Origin: Marinicella litoralis
Lineage (GTDB): Bacteria; Pseudomonadota; Gammaproteobacteria; Xanthomonadales; Marinicellaceae
NCBI RefSeq assembly: GCF_002591915.1
Contig: NZ_NIHB01000002.1
Location: 752,133-816,132 of the forward strand
Direction of reading: 5' to 3'
Length of the DNA: 64,000 nt
Under the pieces are notes generated by a model. That model made no database searches. It had not been told where the DNA came from and saw only the letters and a program-made list of their open reading frames with translations. A program made the position numbers and the translations under genes. Of this stretch, positions 9,091 through 19,507 are shown in pieces (the first letter of the stretch is position 1; every line of letters starts with the position of its first letter).

Positions 9091-10953
9091 ATGTCATTTA
9101 AGTTGCAGACCCTCGGCTTTGTTTTACTTCTAACGATTCAAGTGTTGAACCAAGCATCAGCAAGCACTGAAGACTTGGCACCGCAATACCAAAAGTTCAA
9201 CAAAGACTTGGGAACCAACCCGCAACAGGTACTGAGCGACATGGCACTGATCGCCGTACCACCTGAAAACACCCACCTCAAAGCACAACATCACTATACA
9301 TTGAGCCTGGCTTATTTAACCCTGGCCTACCCACAAAAATCATTGACTGAAGCCAACTTGGCACTGGATAACCTGGCAGAAAACCAAGCAGATTGGTTGT
9401 ATCACAGCATCATGGTGGTTAAAACACAGGCGATGGAACTCTCTGGACAAGCCAAAGAAGCCCTGCCCCTGATTAAACAAACGGTAGAATGGGCAACAGA
9501 AAATAACAACAAAGAATTACTGATTGATGCTTTGGTCGGTTTGGGCTACATAGAAAACACATTGAGAGAACCAGTCAAAGCTTTGGATGCATTCATGCAA
9601 GCCTATGAATTGGCCCCAAGCAAAGATGCCATCGTCACCAAAAGCGCTATAGCCAGCAGCATCGCCTTGGTCTATGAGTACCGCAAAGAAAATGAATTGG
9701 CCATCCCCTACTTTCAAGAAGCCGTTGACTATCACCGGGCCTCAAAAAACTTACTAGAACTTTCAATTGCCCTTTATGGCCTTGGACGTGCCAATAAAAA
9801 CATTGGAAAAAGTGAGTTGGGTACCAACCAATTGCAAGAATCACTGGACATTTCCAGGGCCATAGCCGATGACCAAGGTGTGGCGTATGCTTTAAAGGAA
9901 CTGGCACCATTGCATTTTGAAAATGATCGAATCGATTTGGCTGAGTCGATGTTAATTGAAGCGGCTGAGTTATTTGAGCTGAGTGAAAATAACTTCATGT
10001 TGTTTGATGTCTATAAAACACTCACTGAATTGTACTTAAAGAAAAACGACATCATCAACGCTCAACTGAATTTAGACCAAGCCAAACGATACCTCAATCA
10101 AGAACGCATGCCCATGCAAAGCATTGGCTTAGAAGAAATTGAATCGAAACTACTGGCATCACAAGGCCAATACCAACTGGCATTCAATCAATTGATCAAC
10201 ACCGTGGGTAAAAAGCAAAAATTACAAGCCCAACAAAGCACCCGTCAATTACACGAATTAAGAACACAGTTCGAATTGGAGGAACAGGCCAATGCCAACC
10301 TGTTGTTAAGCCAAGAAAATGCGGTGCAAAAACTAAACCTGACCAAAGAAAAACAACAAAACCAAATCCTGATTATAGCCATCATTGCCACCACAGTTAT
10401 TGTGCTGCTGCTGTTGTTGTTGGCGCTTAAATCCAGGAAACAAAAACAACTTTTATTTCAATCCGCCAATTTTGACAGTTTAACCCGCTTGGCCAATCGC
10501 TCTTATATATGGCAACAACTGGATCAGTACCATCAACAATTAAAAAGCCAACAAACCATATACCTGGCTATGCTCGATCTTGACCATTTTAAACAAATCA
10601 ACGACCAGCTGGGCCATGATGTGGGCGATCAAGTTTTACAAGCCATGGGGAAAATCTGTCAGCAAAACATACAACCACCGAACTTGGTGGGAAGGTTTGG
10701 GGGTGAGGAGTTTTTACTGGCATTTATTGATATTGAATACAGTGAAATTCACACCATCATTGAAAACATCAGACAACAAGCCAAGCGCATCAACATTAAA
10801 AATGACCTCCAATGCCCCACCATTGGTTTTTCAGTCGGCATTGCGACATGCAAAGCTGATGACTCATTAAAAGAAAAAATCAAAGTTGCCGACTTGGCCA
10901 TGTATGAAGCAAAAAACACGGGTCGCAACAAAACCGTATCAAGTCAATTGTAA
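9091..10953 (+). CDS. Exported TPR-containing diguanylate cyclase (GGDEF)
   Basis: Predicted to make cyclic di-GMP from two GTP at the membrane in response to a periplasmic signal. The order is a signal peptide (about 1-24), a long tetratricopeptide-like helical region (about 30-380), a coiled-coil stretch (about 380-425), one membrane helix (about 426-446) and a C-terminal GGDEF domain (about 459-618). The active-site motif is GGEEF at about 537-541, an accepted catalytic variant. The product-inhibition RxxD five residues upstream is replaced by QPPN, so the classical I-site is missing. The ATG is preceded by AGGA at an 11-base spacing. The gene is divergent from the dcw cluster and convergent with icd, with no operon partner. 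The sensed ligand is unknown. Confidence 0.88.
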   Translation: MSFKLQTLGFVLLLTIQVLNQASASTEDLAPQYQKFNKDLGTNPQQVLSDMALIAVPPENTHLKAQHHYTLSLAYLTLAYPQKSLTEANLALDNLAENQADWLYHSIMVVKTQAMELSGQAKEALPLIKQTVEWATENNNKELLIDALVGLGYIENTLREPVKALDAFMQAYELAPSKDAIVTKSAIASSIALVYEYRKENELAIPYFQEAVDYHRASKNLLELSIALYGLGRANKNIGKSELGTNQLQESLDISRAIADDQGVAYALKELAPLHFENDRIDLAESMLIEAAELFELSENNFMLFDVYKTLTELYLKKNDIINAQLNLDQAKRYLNQERMPMQSIGLEEIESKLLASQGQYQLAFNQLINTVGKKQKLQAQQSTRQLHELRTQFELEEQANANLLLSQENAVQKLNLTKEKQQNQILIIAIIATTVIVLLLLLLALKSRKQKQLLFQSANFDSLTRLANRSYIWQQLDQYHQQLKSQQTIYLAMLDLDHFKQINDQLGHDVGDQVLQAMGKICQQNIQPPNLVGRFGGEEFLLAFIDIEYSEIHTIIENIRQQAKRINIKNDLQCPTIGFSVGIATCKADDSLKEKIKVADLAMYEAKNTGRNKTVSSQL

Positions 10954-11001
10954 AGCGCCTAAAATCCTTATTAAAAACCGATTTGGGCATTGAACCAACA
11001 C

Positions 11002-11030
11002 AAGAGGCACCCAGTCAATAGGTGCCTCTT
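11002..11030. terminator. Bidirectional hairpin terminator between the diguanylate cyclase and icd
   Basis: A perfect ten-base-pair stem, AAGAGGCACC (11002-11011) with GGTGCCTCTT (11021-11030), encloses a nine-base loop. It lies between two convergent genes. The T-tracts are short on both strands, so it may terminate modestly in both directions. Confidence 0.65.
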
Positions 11031-11037
11031 AACAAGT

Positions 11038-13290
<2,253 letters not shown>

Positions 13291-13325
13291 TCAATCCAGA
13301 TTGCAGAGCCTAAAATTAGGAGCGG

Positions 13326-13334
13326 ATTATAGCA
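13326..13334 (-). promoter_or_regulatory. icd: Extended -10 promoter element of icd
   Basis: On the minus strand the sequence reads TGCTATAAT, a consensus -10 with the TGn extension. No convincing -35 is seen, which fits extended -10 promoters. The transcript would have a leader of roughly 60 bases before the icd ATG. Confidence 0.5.
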
Positions 13335-13350
13335 AAATACAAGGTCTAAT

Positions 13351-14142
13351 TCACTTCATCTTGAGTATAATTTTTTCAAATACAGAGCGCCAGAATTGGC
13401 GCAAATAATCTGCTTTGACTGACAGTTTTAACGCACCATCTAAATATGAACCCTTGGCATGTTCCAACTGAATGGCATGAATGTGCTTTTCGGGGTGACC
13501 ATAATGCCGGGTAATGAACCCACCCTTGAAACGACCATTGCTGACGAAAGTGAAATTATTTTGACCCGCCAATTCAGTAAGCACCATGTCCTCCAATGGC
13601 TTCTCACAACTGCGGCCATCAAAGGTACCCACATTGATGTCAGGTAATTGTCCTTCAAAAAACCTTGGCACCTCGTCATCGATGCTGTGGGCATCAATCA
13701 AAACACAAAAACCAAATTGTTCTTTTGCCGATTGGATCAGCTCAGTCAATTGATCGTGATACGGTTGCCAGTACAACTCAATCCTACGATCTATTTCAGC
13801 TTGACCTGGCTCATGACCTGCTTGGTAGATTGACTGAAAATCAAATGTGCTGCTTGGACAAAGCGCTGTTTCAGCTTGATTGTGATACAAGGCTTTGCCA
13901 TCAGCTGGGCGGTTCAAATCAATCACATGACGAGAATAATTGGCTTTGATTTTTGAATAGGCTAAATCCTCGAAATCAAATACCTCACCAATCAAATAAT
14001 CGCGGTCCGTTGAATCCAACACCGCAGGATTCATCACTGACAAAACATCACTTGGAATCAGCGCACCATCATGCGGTACACTGATGACCAAGGGGGATTC
14101 TACTTGCCAAAGTTCAAATGGCTTCATTTCAACGATGGACAC
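13351..14142 (-). CDS. hutG: HutG, N-formylglutamate deformylase
   Basis: Hydrolyses N-formyl-L-glutamate to glutamate and formate, the last step of the five-step histidine pathway that runs through HutF. The 263-residue protein has VISVPHDGALIP near residue 20 (candidate metal-binding region), RHVIDLNRPADG around residue 90 and LIDAHSIDDEVP around residue 158, all characteristic of the N-formylglutamate amidohydrolase family and unlike arginase-type HutG. The start overlaps the 3' end of hutH by 19 bases, so it is the last gene of the hut operon here. Its presence predicts a HutF formimidoylglutamate deiminase elsewhere, since none is in the window. Confidence 0.92.
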   Translation of the reverse strand: MSIVEMKPFELWQVESPLVISVPHDGALIPSDVLSVMNPAVLDSTDRDYLIGEVFDFEDLAYSKIKANYSRHVIDLNRPADGKALYHNQAETALCPSSTFDFQSIYQAGHEPGQAEIDRRIELYWQPYHDQLTELIQSAKEQFGFCVLIDAHSIDDEVPRFFEGQLPDINVGTFDGRSCEKPLEDMVLTELAGQNNFTFVSNGRFKGGFITRHYGHPEKHIHAIQLEHAKGSYLDGALKLSVKADYLRQFWRSVFEKIILKMK

Positions 14143-15650
14143 AATGCTGGCAAGAAAACATTTAATTGTCCCGACAACACCAATTGTTGCATGTGATTGA
14201 TGTCAGGTGAAAGCAATCGGTCTTTGTCCAAAAAGGCCACATCTTCCCGTACTTTTTCATAAACAGCAAACAAGGCATCAGAGGTTCTTAGGCCTTGATG
14301 AAAATCTATGCTTTGACAAGCCGCCATCATTTCGATGCCTATGACAGCCGCTGAATTTTCAGCAATGTCAGTCAACTTTCTGGCTGCAAAAGTAGCCATA
14401 CTGACGTGATCTTCTTGGTTGGCCGAAGTTGGAATGGTGTCAACACTGGCAGGGTGTGCAAAGGTTTTGTTCTCAGAGGCCAAAGCAGCAGCCGTCACAT
14501 GAGCAATCATGAAACCAGAGTTTACGCCAGAATCAGGTACCAGAAAAGCCGGTAAACGACTCAATGACGGGTCAATCAACATGGCCAGCCTCCGTTCTGA
14601 CATGTTGGCCATGTCGGTCACTGCTATACCCAAGAAATCAGCCACCAAAGCCACTGGCTCGGCATGGAAGTTACCACCCGACAACACATCACCTTCATCA
14701 GCAAACACCAAAGGATTGTCAGTTGCAGCATTGGCTTCAATCAACAATTTATCAGCCACATAATTGATGGTATCCAATATAGCTCCCATCACTTGTGGCT
14801 GGCAGCGCAAACAATAAGGGTCTTGCACCCGATCACAATCTTCGTGCGACACCACTATTTCACTGTCTTTCAACAAACCCCTGATGGCCCTGGCCACTTG
14901 TACCTGACCTGTTTGTCTGCGCGCTTGGTGAATACGCTCATCAAAAGGGGCCAACGAGCCTTTGGCCGCATCAATGGACAATGCACCCGTCATGATTGCA
15001 GCAGTAAAACAATTTTCAGCCAAAAACAATCCCTTCAATGCCAATGCGGTTGAAACCTGTGTGCCATTCAACAATGCCAACCCTTCTTTGGGACCAAGCT
15101 TAATGGGCTTGAGACCTGCCAGGTCCAAAGCCTCCATGGCTGGCATCACATAACCTTTGTAGTTAACTTCACTCAAACCTATCATGGCTGCCGTTAAATG
15201 AGCCAATGGAGACAGATCACCCGATGCACCTACCGATCCTTTTTCAGGAATGATTGGGTATATTTCATGGTTTATCATTTCCAACAACAACTTTAATGTG
15301 TTGGGGTGAATGCCAGAAACACCCTGCGACAAGCTCATGGCTTTCAATGCCATAATCAATCGGGTGGTATTTGTGTCAATGGGATTGCCCACACCGACAG
15401 CATGAGAAATCACTAAATTTCGCTGCAAGGTGTCTAATTCATCTTTGGCAATTTTTACGTTGGCCAATAATCCAAAGCCGGTATTAACTCCGTAAACCGT
15501 GCGATCAGATGCAGCCACTTCTTCAATGGTCTGACGAGAACGAATCACCCCTTGCAACATGTGGTCATCAACATCAATGTGAATCGGCGCCTGCCAAATT
15601 CCCCTTAAATCGGCCAAAGTAAAACCTTGGCTTGAAATTGTCATACTCAT
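14124..15650 (-). CDS. hutH: HutH, histidine ammonia-lyase
   Basis: Removes ammonia from L-histidine to give trans-urocanate, the first step of histidine degradation. The 508-residue length is usual. The Ala-Ser-Gly triad that cyclises to the MIO electrophile lies at about residues 142-144 in GSVGASGDLSPLAH. VYGVNTGFG near residue 52 and the AATDNPLVF stretch are further family signatures. The gene starts one base after the hutU stop, with a GGAG ribosome-binding site inside the end of hutU. A second ATG two codons in is an equally good start. Confidence 0.97.
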   Translation of the reverse strand: MSMTISSQGFTLADLRGIWQAPIHIDVDDHMLQGVIRSRQTIEEVAASDRTVYGVNTGFGLLANVKIAKDELDTLQRNLVISHAVGVGNPIDTNTTRLIMALKAMSLSQGVSGIHPNTLKLLLEMINHEIYPIIPEKGSVGASGDLSPLAHLTAAMIGLSEVNYKGYVMPAMEALDLAGLKPIKLGPKEGLALLNGTQVSTALALKGLFLAENCFTAAIMTGALSIDAAKGSLAPFDERIHQARRQTGQVQVARAIRGLLKDSEIVVSHEDCDRVQDPYCLRCQPQVMGAILDTINYVADKLLIEANAATDNPLVFADEGDVLSGGNFHAEPVALVADFLGIAVTDMANMSERRLAMLIDPSLSRLPAFLVPDSGVNSGFMIAHVTAAALASENKTFAHPASVDTIPTSANQEDHVSMATFAARKLTDIAENSAAVIGIEMMAACQSIDFHQGLRTSDALFAVYEKVREDVAFLDKDRLLSPDINHMQQLVLSGQLNVFLPALCPSLK

Positions 15651-15651
15651 T

Positions 15652-17322
15652 TTATTTCTCCATTGCCTGTTTTGACAACATAGGCAAATTCAACCCGTAT
15701 TCACGGGCACATTTTTCAGCCATTGCATAACCCGCATCGGCATGACGCATCACACCTGTGGCCGGGTCATTCCATAATACGCGTTCAATTCGTTTGGCAG
15801 CTGCATCGCTGCCATCACAACAAATCACCACACCTGAGTGCTGAGAGTAACCCATACCCACGCCACCTCCATGATGCAAGGATACCCAAGTGGCACCACC
15901 TGCCGTGTTCAACAAAGCATTCAACAAGGGCCAATCCGAAACCGCATCGGAACCGTCTTTCATGCTTTCCGTTTCACGGTTAGGGGACGCCACAGAACCT
16001 GAGTCCAAATGATCACGCCCAATCACCACAGGTGCTTTGAGTTCGCCCGTCTTGACCATTTCATTAAAGGCCAAGCCTAATTTATGGCGCTGACCCAATC
16101 CCACCCAACATATTCGAGCGGGCAAGCCTTGAAATTGGATGCGCTCTCTGGCCATGTCCAACCAATTATGCAGATGAGGATCATCTGGAATCAATTCTTT
16201 CACTTTGGCATCGGTTTTATAAATGTCTTCTGGATCACCTGACAAGGCCACCCAACGGAATGGCCCCACCCCGCGGCAAAATAAGGGCCGGACATAAGCC
16301 GGAACGAATCCTGGAAAATCAAAAGCATTTTCTACCCCAACATTAAAAGCTTCTTGCCTGATGTTGTTACCATAATCAACTGTTGGAATGCCCAAAGCGT
16401 GAAAATCCAACATGGCCTGAACTTGCACGGCCATTGATTTTCTGGCTTCTTTGGCCACCCGCTGCGGGTCGTCTTTAGCGGCTTTTCGCCATTGTTCTAC
16501 ACTCCAGTTTTGCGGCAAATAACCATTGACTGGGTCATGTGCTGAAGTCTGGTCAGTAACCAAGTCAGGCCGTATGCCAGACTGATACATTTGTGGAAAA
16601 ACATCTGCTGCGTTGCCTAATAATCCGATGGAAATGGCTTGACCCTGTTCAATCGCCTGATTCAACAATGACATGGCCTCATCCACCGAACGCGCTTTTT
16701 TATCTACATAGCCAGTTTTTAATCTAAAGTCTATGCGCGTCTCATCACATTCAACTGCAATCATGGAGTAACCTGACATGGTTGCAGCCAGAGGCTGGGC
16801 GCCACCCATGCCACCCAAGCCACCAGTTAACACCCATCTACCAGCTGTGTCACCTTGAAAGTGTTGACGACCCGCTTCAACAAATGTCTCATAGGTACCT
16901 TGTACAATGCCTTGTGAGCCGATGTATATCCATGAACCAGCGGTCATTTGTCCATACATCATCAATCCCTTTTTATCCAACGCATTGAAATGCTCCCAAT
17001 TGGCCCAATTGGGTACCAGGTTAGAATTGGCAATCAACACCCTCGGCGCATCTGCATGGGTTCTGAAAACCCCTACAGGTTTACCCGATTGAACCAACAA
17101 GGTTTCATCATCTTCCAACTGTTTCAATGATTCAACAATGGCATCATAACAATCCCAATTTCTGGCCGCCTTGCCAATACCGCCATAAACCACCAAATCC
17201 TCTGGCCGTTCAGCCACGTCGGGATCTAAATTATTCATCAACATCCTTAATGGCGCTTCAGTTAACCATGACTTTGCATTCAGCTGGGTTCCGGTTGGTG
17301 CTTTGATTATTCGATCAGTCAT
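15652..17322 (-). CDS. hutU: HutU, urocanate hydratase
   Basis: Converts urocanate to 4-imidazolone-5-propionate using tightly bound NAD+. The 556-residue length is standard. Visible signatures are [16 protein letters not shown] near residue 45, the glycine-rich [14 protein letters not shown] stretch near residue 167 and the C-terminal [14 protein letters not shown] region that contains the conserved cysteine. It is the first structural gene after the MarR-type regulator, with 50 bases between them, and is followed within one base by hutH. Its product needs HutI, which is absent from this cluster. Confidence 0.97.
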   Translation of the reverse strand: MTDRIIKAPTGTQLNAKSWLTEAPLRMLMNNLDPDVAERPEDLVVYGGIGKAARNWDCYDAIVESLKQLEDDETLLVQSGKPVGVFRTHADAPRVLIANSNLVPNWANWEHFNALDKKGLMMYGQMTAGSWIYIGSQGIVQGTYETFVEAGRQHFQGDTAGRWVLTGGLGGMGGAQPLAATMSGYSMIAVECDETRIDFRLKTGYVDKKARSVDEAMSLLNQAIEQGQAISIGLLGNAADVFPQMYQSGIRPDLVTDQTSAHDPVNGYLPQNWSVEQWRKAAKDDPQRVAKEARKSMAVQVQAMLDFHALGIPTVDYGNNIRQEAFNVGVENAFDFPGFVPAYVRPLFCRGVGPFRWVALSGDPEDIYKTDAKVKELIPDDPHLHNWLDMARERIQFQGLPARICWVGLGQRHKLGLAFNEMVKTGELKAPVVIGRDHLDSGSVASPNRETESMKDGSDAVSDWPLLNALLNTAGGATWVSLHHGGGVGMGYSQHSGVVICCDGSDAAAKRIERVLWNDPATGVMRHADAGYAMAEKCAREYGLNLPMLSKQAMEK

Positions 17323-17372
17323 ACTTCTCTCTTGTTTGTTTTAATTTATTAAGGTTTTTTAATGAACGTCAC

Positions 17373-17867
17373 TCATCGCTTATTTTGTTCATTGAATCGG
17401 GTTAGCAGGTCTTTCTTTTTCAAACCATTGATCGCCGCAACCAACACTTGATACAAGTCGGTACCGATTTCTGCGGATAGATCTGCATAAACTTTTTCTA
17501 ATGAATTTTCATTCAACAGCTTGGCTTGTTCATTGCCCAAGCGGGTTAATGAATACAACAACCGCCGTTTATCGTTGGCATCTTGCTGAACCTCAATCAA
17601 CCCCAATTTCAATAGCCTGGGCAGTTTTTGCTTCACCAACTGGTGCGATTGTTTCAGTGACTTGGACAAATCTGCCAATGAGGCTCCTGCTTTATCAATC
17701 AAGTTATTTTGATTGAGGTAATGAATAATAGAACAAGATTTTACAGGCACCACAATACCCAGTGATTCATAAATGGGTTTGATTTGCACACTGATCAGAT
17801 TACCTAAATCATCGGCATGTTTACCAATGAAAGATCGGACCACTGATTGATTGTTTAAGTGATTCAT
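17373..17867 (-). CDS. MarR-family winged-helix regulator, probable hut operon regulator
   Basis: A 164-residue MarR-type protein. The winged-helix region spans about residues 60-115: a helix-turn-helix around SLADLSKSLKQSHQLVKQKL, followed by a wing with the DANDKRRLLYSLT stretch, the usual D-x-x-x-R pattern of MarR wings. Flanking helices would form the dimer interface. It is encoded just upstream of hutU on the same strand, so local autoregulation and control of hut genes is the simplest reading. Histidine-utilisation operons are usually governed by the GntR-type HutC, so this would be an alternative regulator. A perfect 12-base palindrome lies 14 bases before its ATG. The effector (perhaps urocanate) is not known. 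Confidence 0.8.
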   Translation of the reverse strand: MNHLNNQSVVRSFIGKHADDLGNLISVQIKPIYESLGIVVPVKSCSIIHYLNQNNLIDKAGASLADLSKSLKQSHQLVKQKLPRLLKLGLIEVQQDANDKRRLLYSLTRLGNEQAKLLNENSLEKVYADLSAEIGTDLYQVLVAAINGLKKKDLLTRFNEQNKR

Positions 17868-17880
17868 TTTCGAATTATAT

Positions 17881-17892
17881 GCAATATATTGC
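17881..17892. promoter_or_regulatory. Perfect palindrome GCAATATATTGC, candidate operator of the MarR-type regulator
   Basis: A 12-base perfect palindrome sits 14 bases upstream of the regulator's ATG, overlapped by a second short palindrome TTGCGCAA at 17889-17896. MarR proteins bind palindromes of this size in their own promoters. Its place between the predicted promoter and the start codon fits repression. This is inference from position only. Confidence 0.5.
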
Positions 17893-17906
17893 GCAACATG
17901 TTACAT

Positions 17907-17935
17907 ATTTTCTCATTGTGTCATATCTGGGTCAA
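17907..17935 (-). promoter_or_regulatory. Predicted promoter of the MarR-hutUHG operon
   Basis: Minus-strand TTGACC (17935-17930) and GAAAAT (17912-17907) are separated by 17 bases. A second -10-like TATAAT at 17879-17874 would start transcription almost at the ATG and lacks a good -35. Which one is used cannot be decided from sequence. Confidence 0.35.
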
Positions 17936-17983
17936 TATATGATTTTATTTTTACCCAATTAAAAAGGATATCGAGCTTTATTC

Positions 17984-18011
17984 TTGTAATGAGAATGATT
18001 ATCATTATAAT
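17984..18011 (+). promoter_or_regulatory. Predicted promoter containing a Fur box
   Basis: TTGTAA (17984-17989), a 16-base spacer and TATAAT (18006-18011) form a good sigma-70 promoter. The Fur-type operator at 17991-18009, GAGAATGATTATCATTATA, matches the 19-base Fur consensus at 16 positions and covers the spacer and -10. This arrangement is typical of genes repressed by iron-loaded Fur. Transcription would begin near 18018, towards the gene at 18042. Confidence 0.75.
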
Positions 18012-18041
18012 CTATATTTTAACATTCAATTGATTGATAAA

Positions 18042-18644
18042 ATGACTTGGCAACTGACTTTAATAAACAACCACCGGCAAAGCAATGAATGTTGTTTAAA
18101 GATGACCCAACTAAAAAGAAACCGAATACTCAGACAGTGGTTTGGCCCAATGGCATGGCAACTATTTAAATCAGTGACCGGCGACAAAACAACACCGGTC
18201 TGCCACAATGAAAAAGTTCTGTTGGACAAACAAACGGCTCAATCATTTTTGATTGAAGCCAGTTTCTTCCATCAAAAATGCTTACAACTTTATCAAATCA
18301 ATAGCGACCTCAAAAGCAAAGGGCTGGTGCCCAGCCAAGAATTGTGCGAATTGTTGTTGTACCTCAGAATGACCACTCAACACCCCAGCCATCAAATCAT
18401 CAGCTTGTTGGCTGATTGCCATTTTCCATGCAACTTGAGTTTTGACAGAGCACTTAAAGCCTTATTAAACGCCCAATTAATACAAAAAATTGTCTGCTTG
18501 CCTTTTATATTTTATGACAAAAACCCATACCCACATGATCATGTCTTTGATCAGACGAGTCAATCCTTAACAGACCATGACAACATAAAAATAATCCATG
18601 ACCACCAAATGATCATCCAACACCATGCAGAACCTTGTTTGTAA
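18042..18644 (+). CDS. Divergent Fur-superfamily protein with an N-terminal extension
   Basis: Not recognised as a named gene. The C-terminal half (about residues 88-185 of 200) can be aligned by eye with Fur/Irr/PerR proteins: LKSKGLVPSQELCELLL with the first helix, HPSHQIISLL with the H(V/P)SAEEIY helix, and LSFDRALKALLNAQLIQKI with the recognition helix. These are followed by FYDKNPYPHDHVF, which resembles the FDTNTSDHHHF metal-site segment of Irr-type proteins. The usual Tyr-Arg of the recognition helix is not conserved, and the CxxC zinc site of classical Fur is missing. The first 85 or so residues have no obvious match. I use the ATG at 18042; a TTG at 18030 is possible. A Fur box overlaps its promoter, so it is probably iron-regulated. 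Whether it still binds DNA is unknown. Confidence 0.55.
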   Translation: MTWQLTLINNHRQSNECCLKMTQLKRNRILRQWFGPMAWQLFKSVTGDKTTPVCHNEKVLLDKQTAQSFLIEASFFHQKCLQLYQINSDLKSKGLVPSQELCELLLYLRMTTQHPSHQIISLLADCHFPCNLSFDRALKALLNAQLIQKIVCLPFIFYDKNPYPHDHVFDQTSQSLTDHDNIKIIHDHQMIIQHHAEPCL

Positions 18645-18767
18645 CCACAGACATAATCATTGTTTAATGAGAAGATTTGCTGAAGCATAACGCATCAATC
18701 ACCTACTGTATTCAGTCTAATAATCTTTGGTATGGTTTAACAATCCGTCCAGTGCAAAAGAAAACAA

Positions 18768-18797
18768 TGGTCAAGTGATGTTAACTTTCTGTAAAAT
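18768..18797 (+). promoter_or_regulatory. Possible promoter of trmB
   Basis: TGGTCA (18768-18773) and TAAAAT (18792-18797) are separated by 18 bases, placing the start of transcription about 20 bases before the trmB ATG. The match is moderate, and nothing else in the 179-base gap after the Fur-like gene looks better. Confidence 0.35.
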
Positions 18798-18823
18798 GAG
18801 CTGATTCAAACGAACCACATCAC

Positions 18824-19507
18824 ATGAAATTCGAATCAACTGATCGGCAAATTCGCAGCTTTGTATTGAGAAAAGGAAAAATGACTGTGGGCCAAAAAAA
18901 GGCGGTTGAAGAATTGATGCCGGTTTTTGCTTTTGACCCCAAAGAAAAAATAGATTTCACAACCTTGTTTGGCAACGACCACCCTGTTTGGCTTGATATT
19001 GGCTTTGGTAACGGTGAATCAATTATCCATGCCGCTCAAAAATACCCAGAAGTTAACTTTTTGGGCATTGAAGTTCACTTACCAGGCGTGGGTCATTTAT
19101 TGATGGCCATCAAAGAATTTAACTTAAAAAATGTGCGCATCATCCGCAACGATGCCGTCGATATGCTGAACCTTTTTATCCAAGACCATTCACTGTCAGC
19201 CATTCATGTCTATTTCCCTGACCCTTGGCACAAAAAGCGTCATCACAAAAGAAGAATCATGAGCCAAGAATTTTTAGATTTGATTCGACCTAAATTAAGA
19301 CCCAGTGGCCGCTTGCATTATGCTTCTGATTGGGAGCCTTATGCAATTGAAGTTCAAGCATTGTTGGCTGAAAATTCATGGCTGACTAACCAACAACCAG
19401 ACAATGGGTTTGCTGACCGCCCTGACTGGCGACCCATCACTAAATTTGAACGCAGGGGCATCAAACTTGACCACGGTACTTATGACTTAATCATGACCAA
19501 AACCTAA
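18824..19507 (+). CDS. trmB: TrmB, tRNA (guanine-N7)-methyltransferase
   Basis: Forms 7-methylguanosine at position 46 of tRNA variable loops using SAM. The 227-residue protein has the SAM-binding DIGFGNGES near residue 65, GIEVHLPGVGHLL near residue 88, and the signature YFPDPWHKKRHHKRR near residue 137, which carries catalytic and tRNA-binding residues. The C-terminal TKFERRG motif is also present. The stop codon overlaps the ATG of the next gene (TAATG), so the transporter gene is probably co-transcribed. Confidence 0.97.
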   Translation: MKFESTDRQIRSFVLRKGKMTVGQKKAVEELMPVFAFDPKEKIDFTTLFGNDHPVWLDIGFGNGESIIHAAQKYPEVNFLGIEVHLPGVGHLLMAIKEFNLKNVRIIRNDAVDMLNLFIQDHSLSAIHVYFPDPWHKKRHHKRRIMSQEFLDLIRPKLRPSGRLHYASDWEPYAIEVQALLAENSWLTNQQPDNGFADRPDWRPITKFERRGIKLDHGTYDLIMTKT

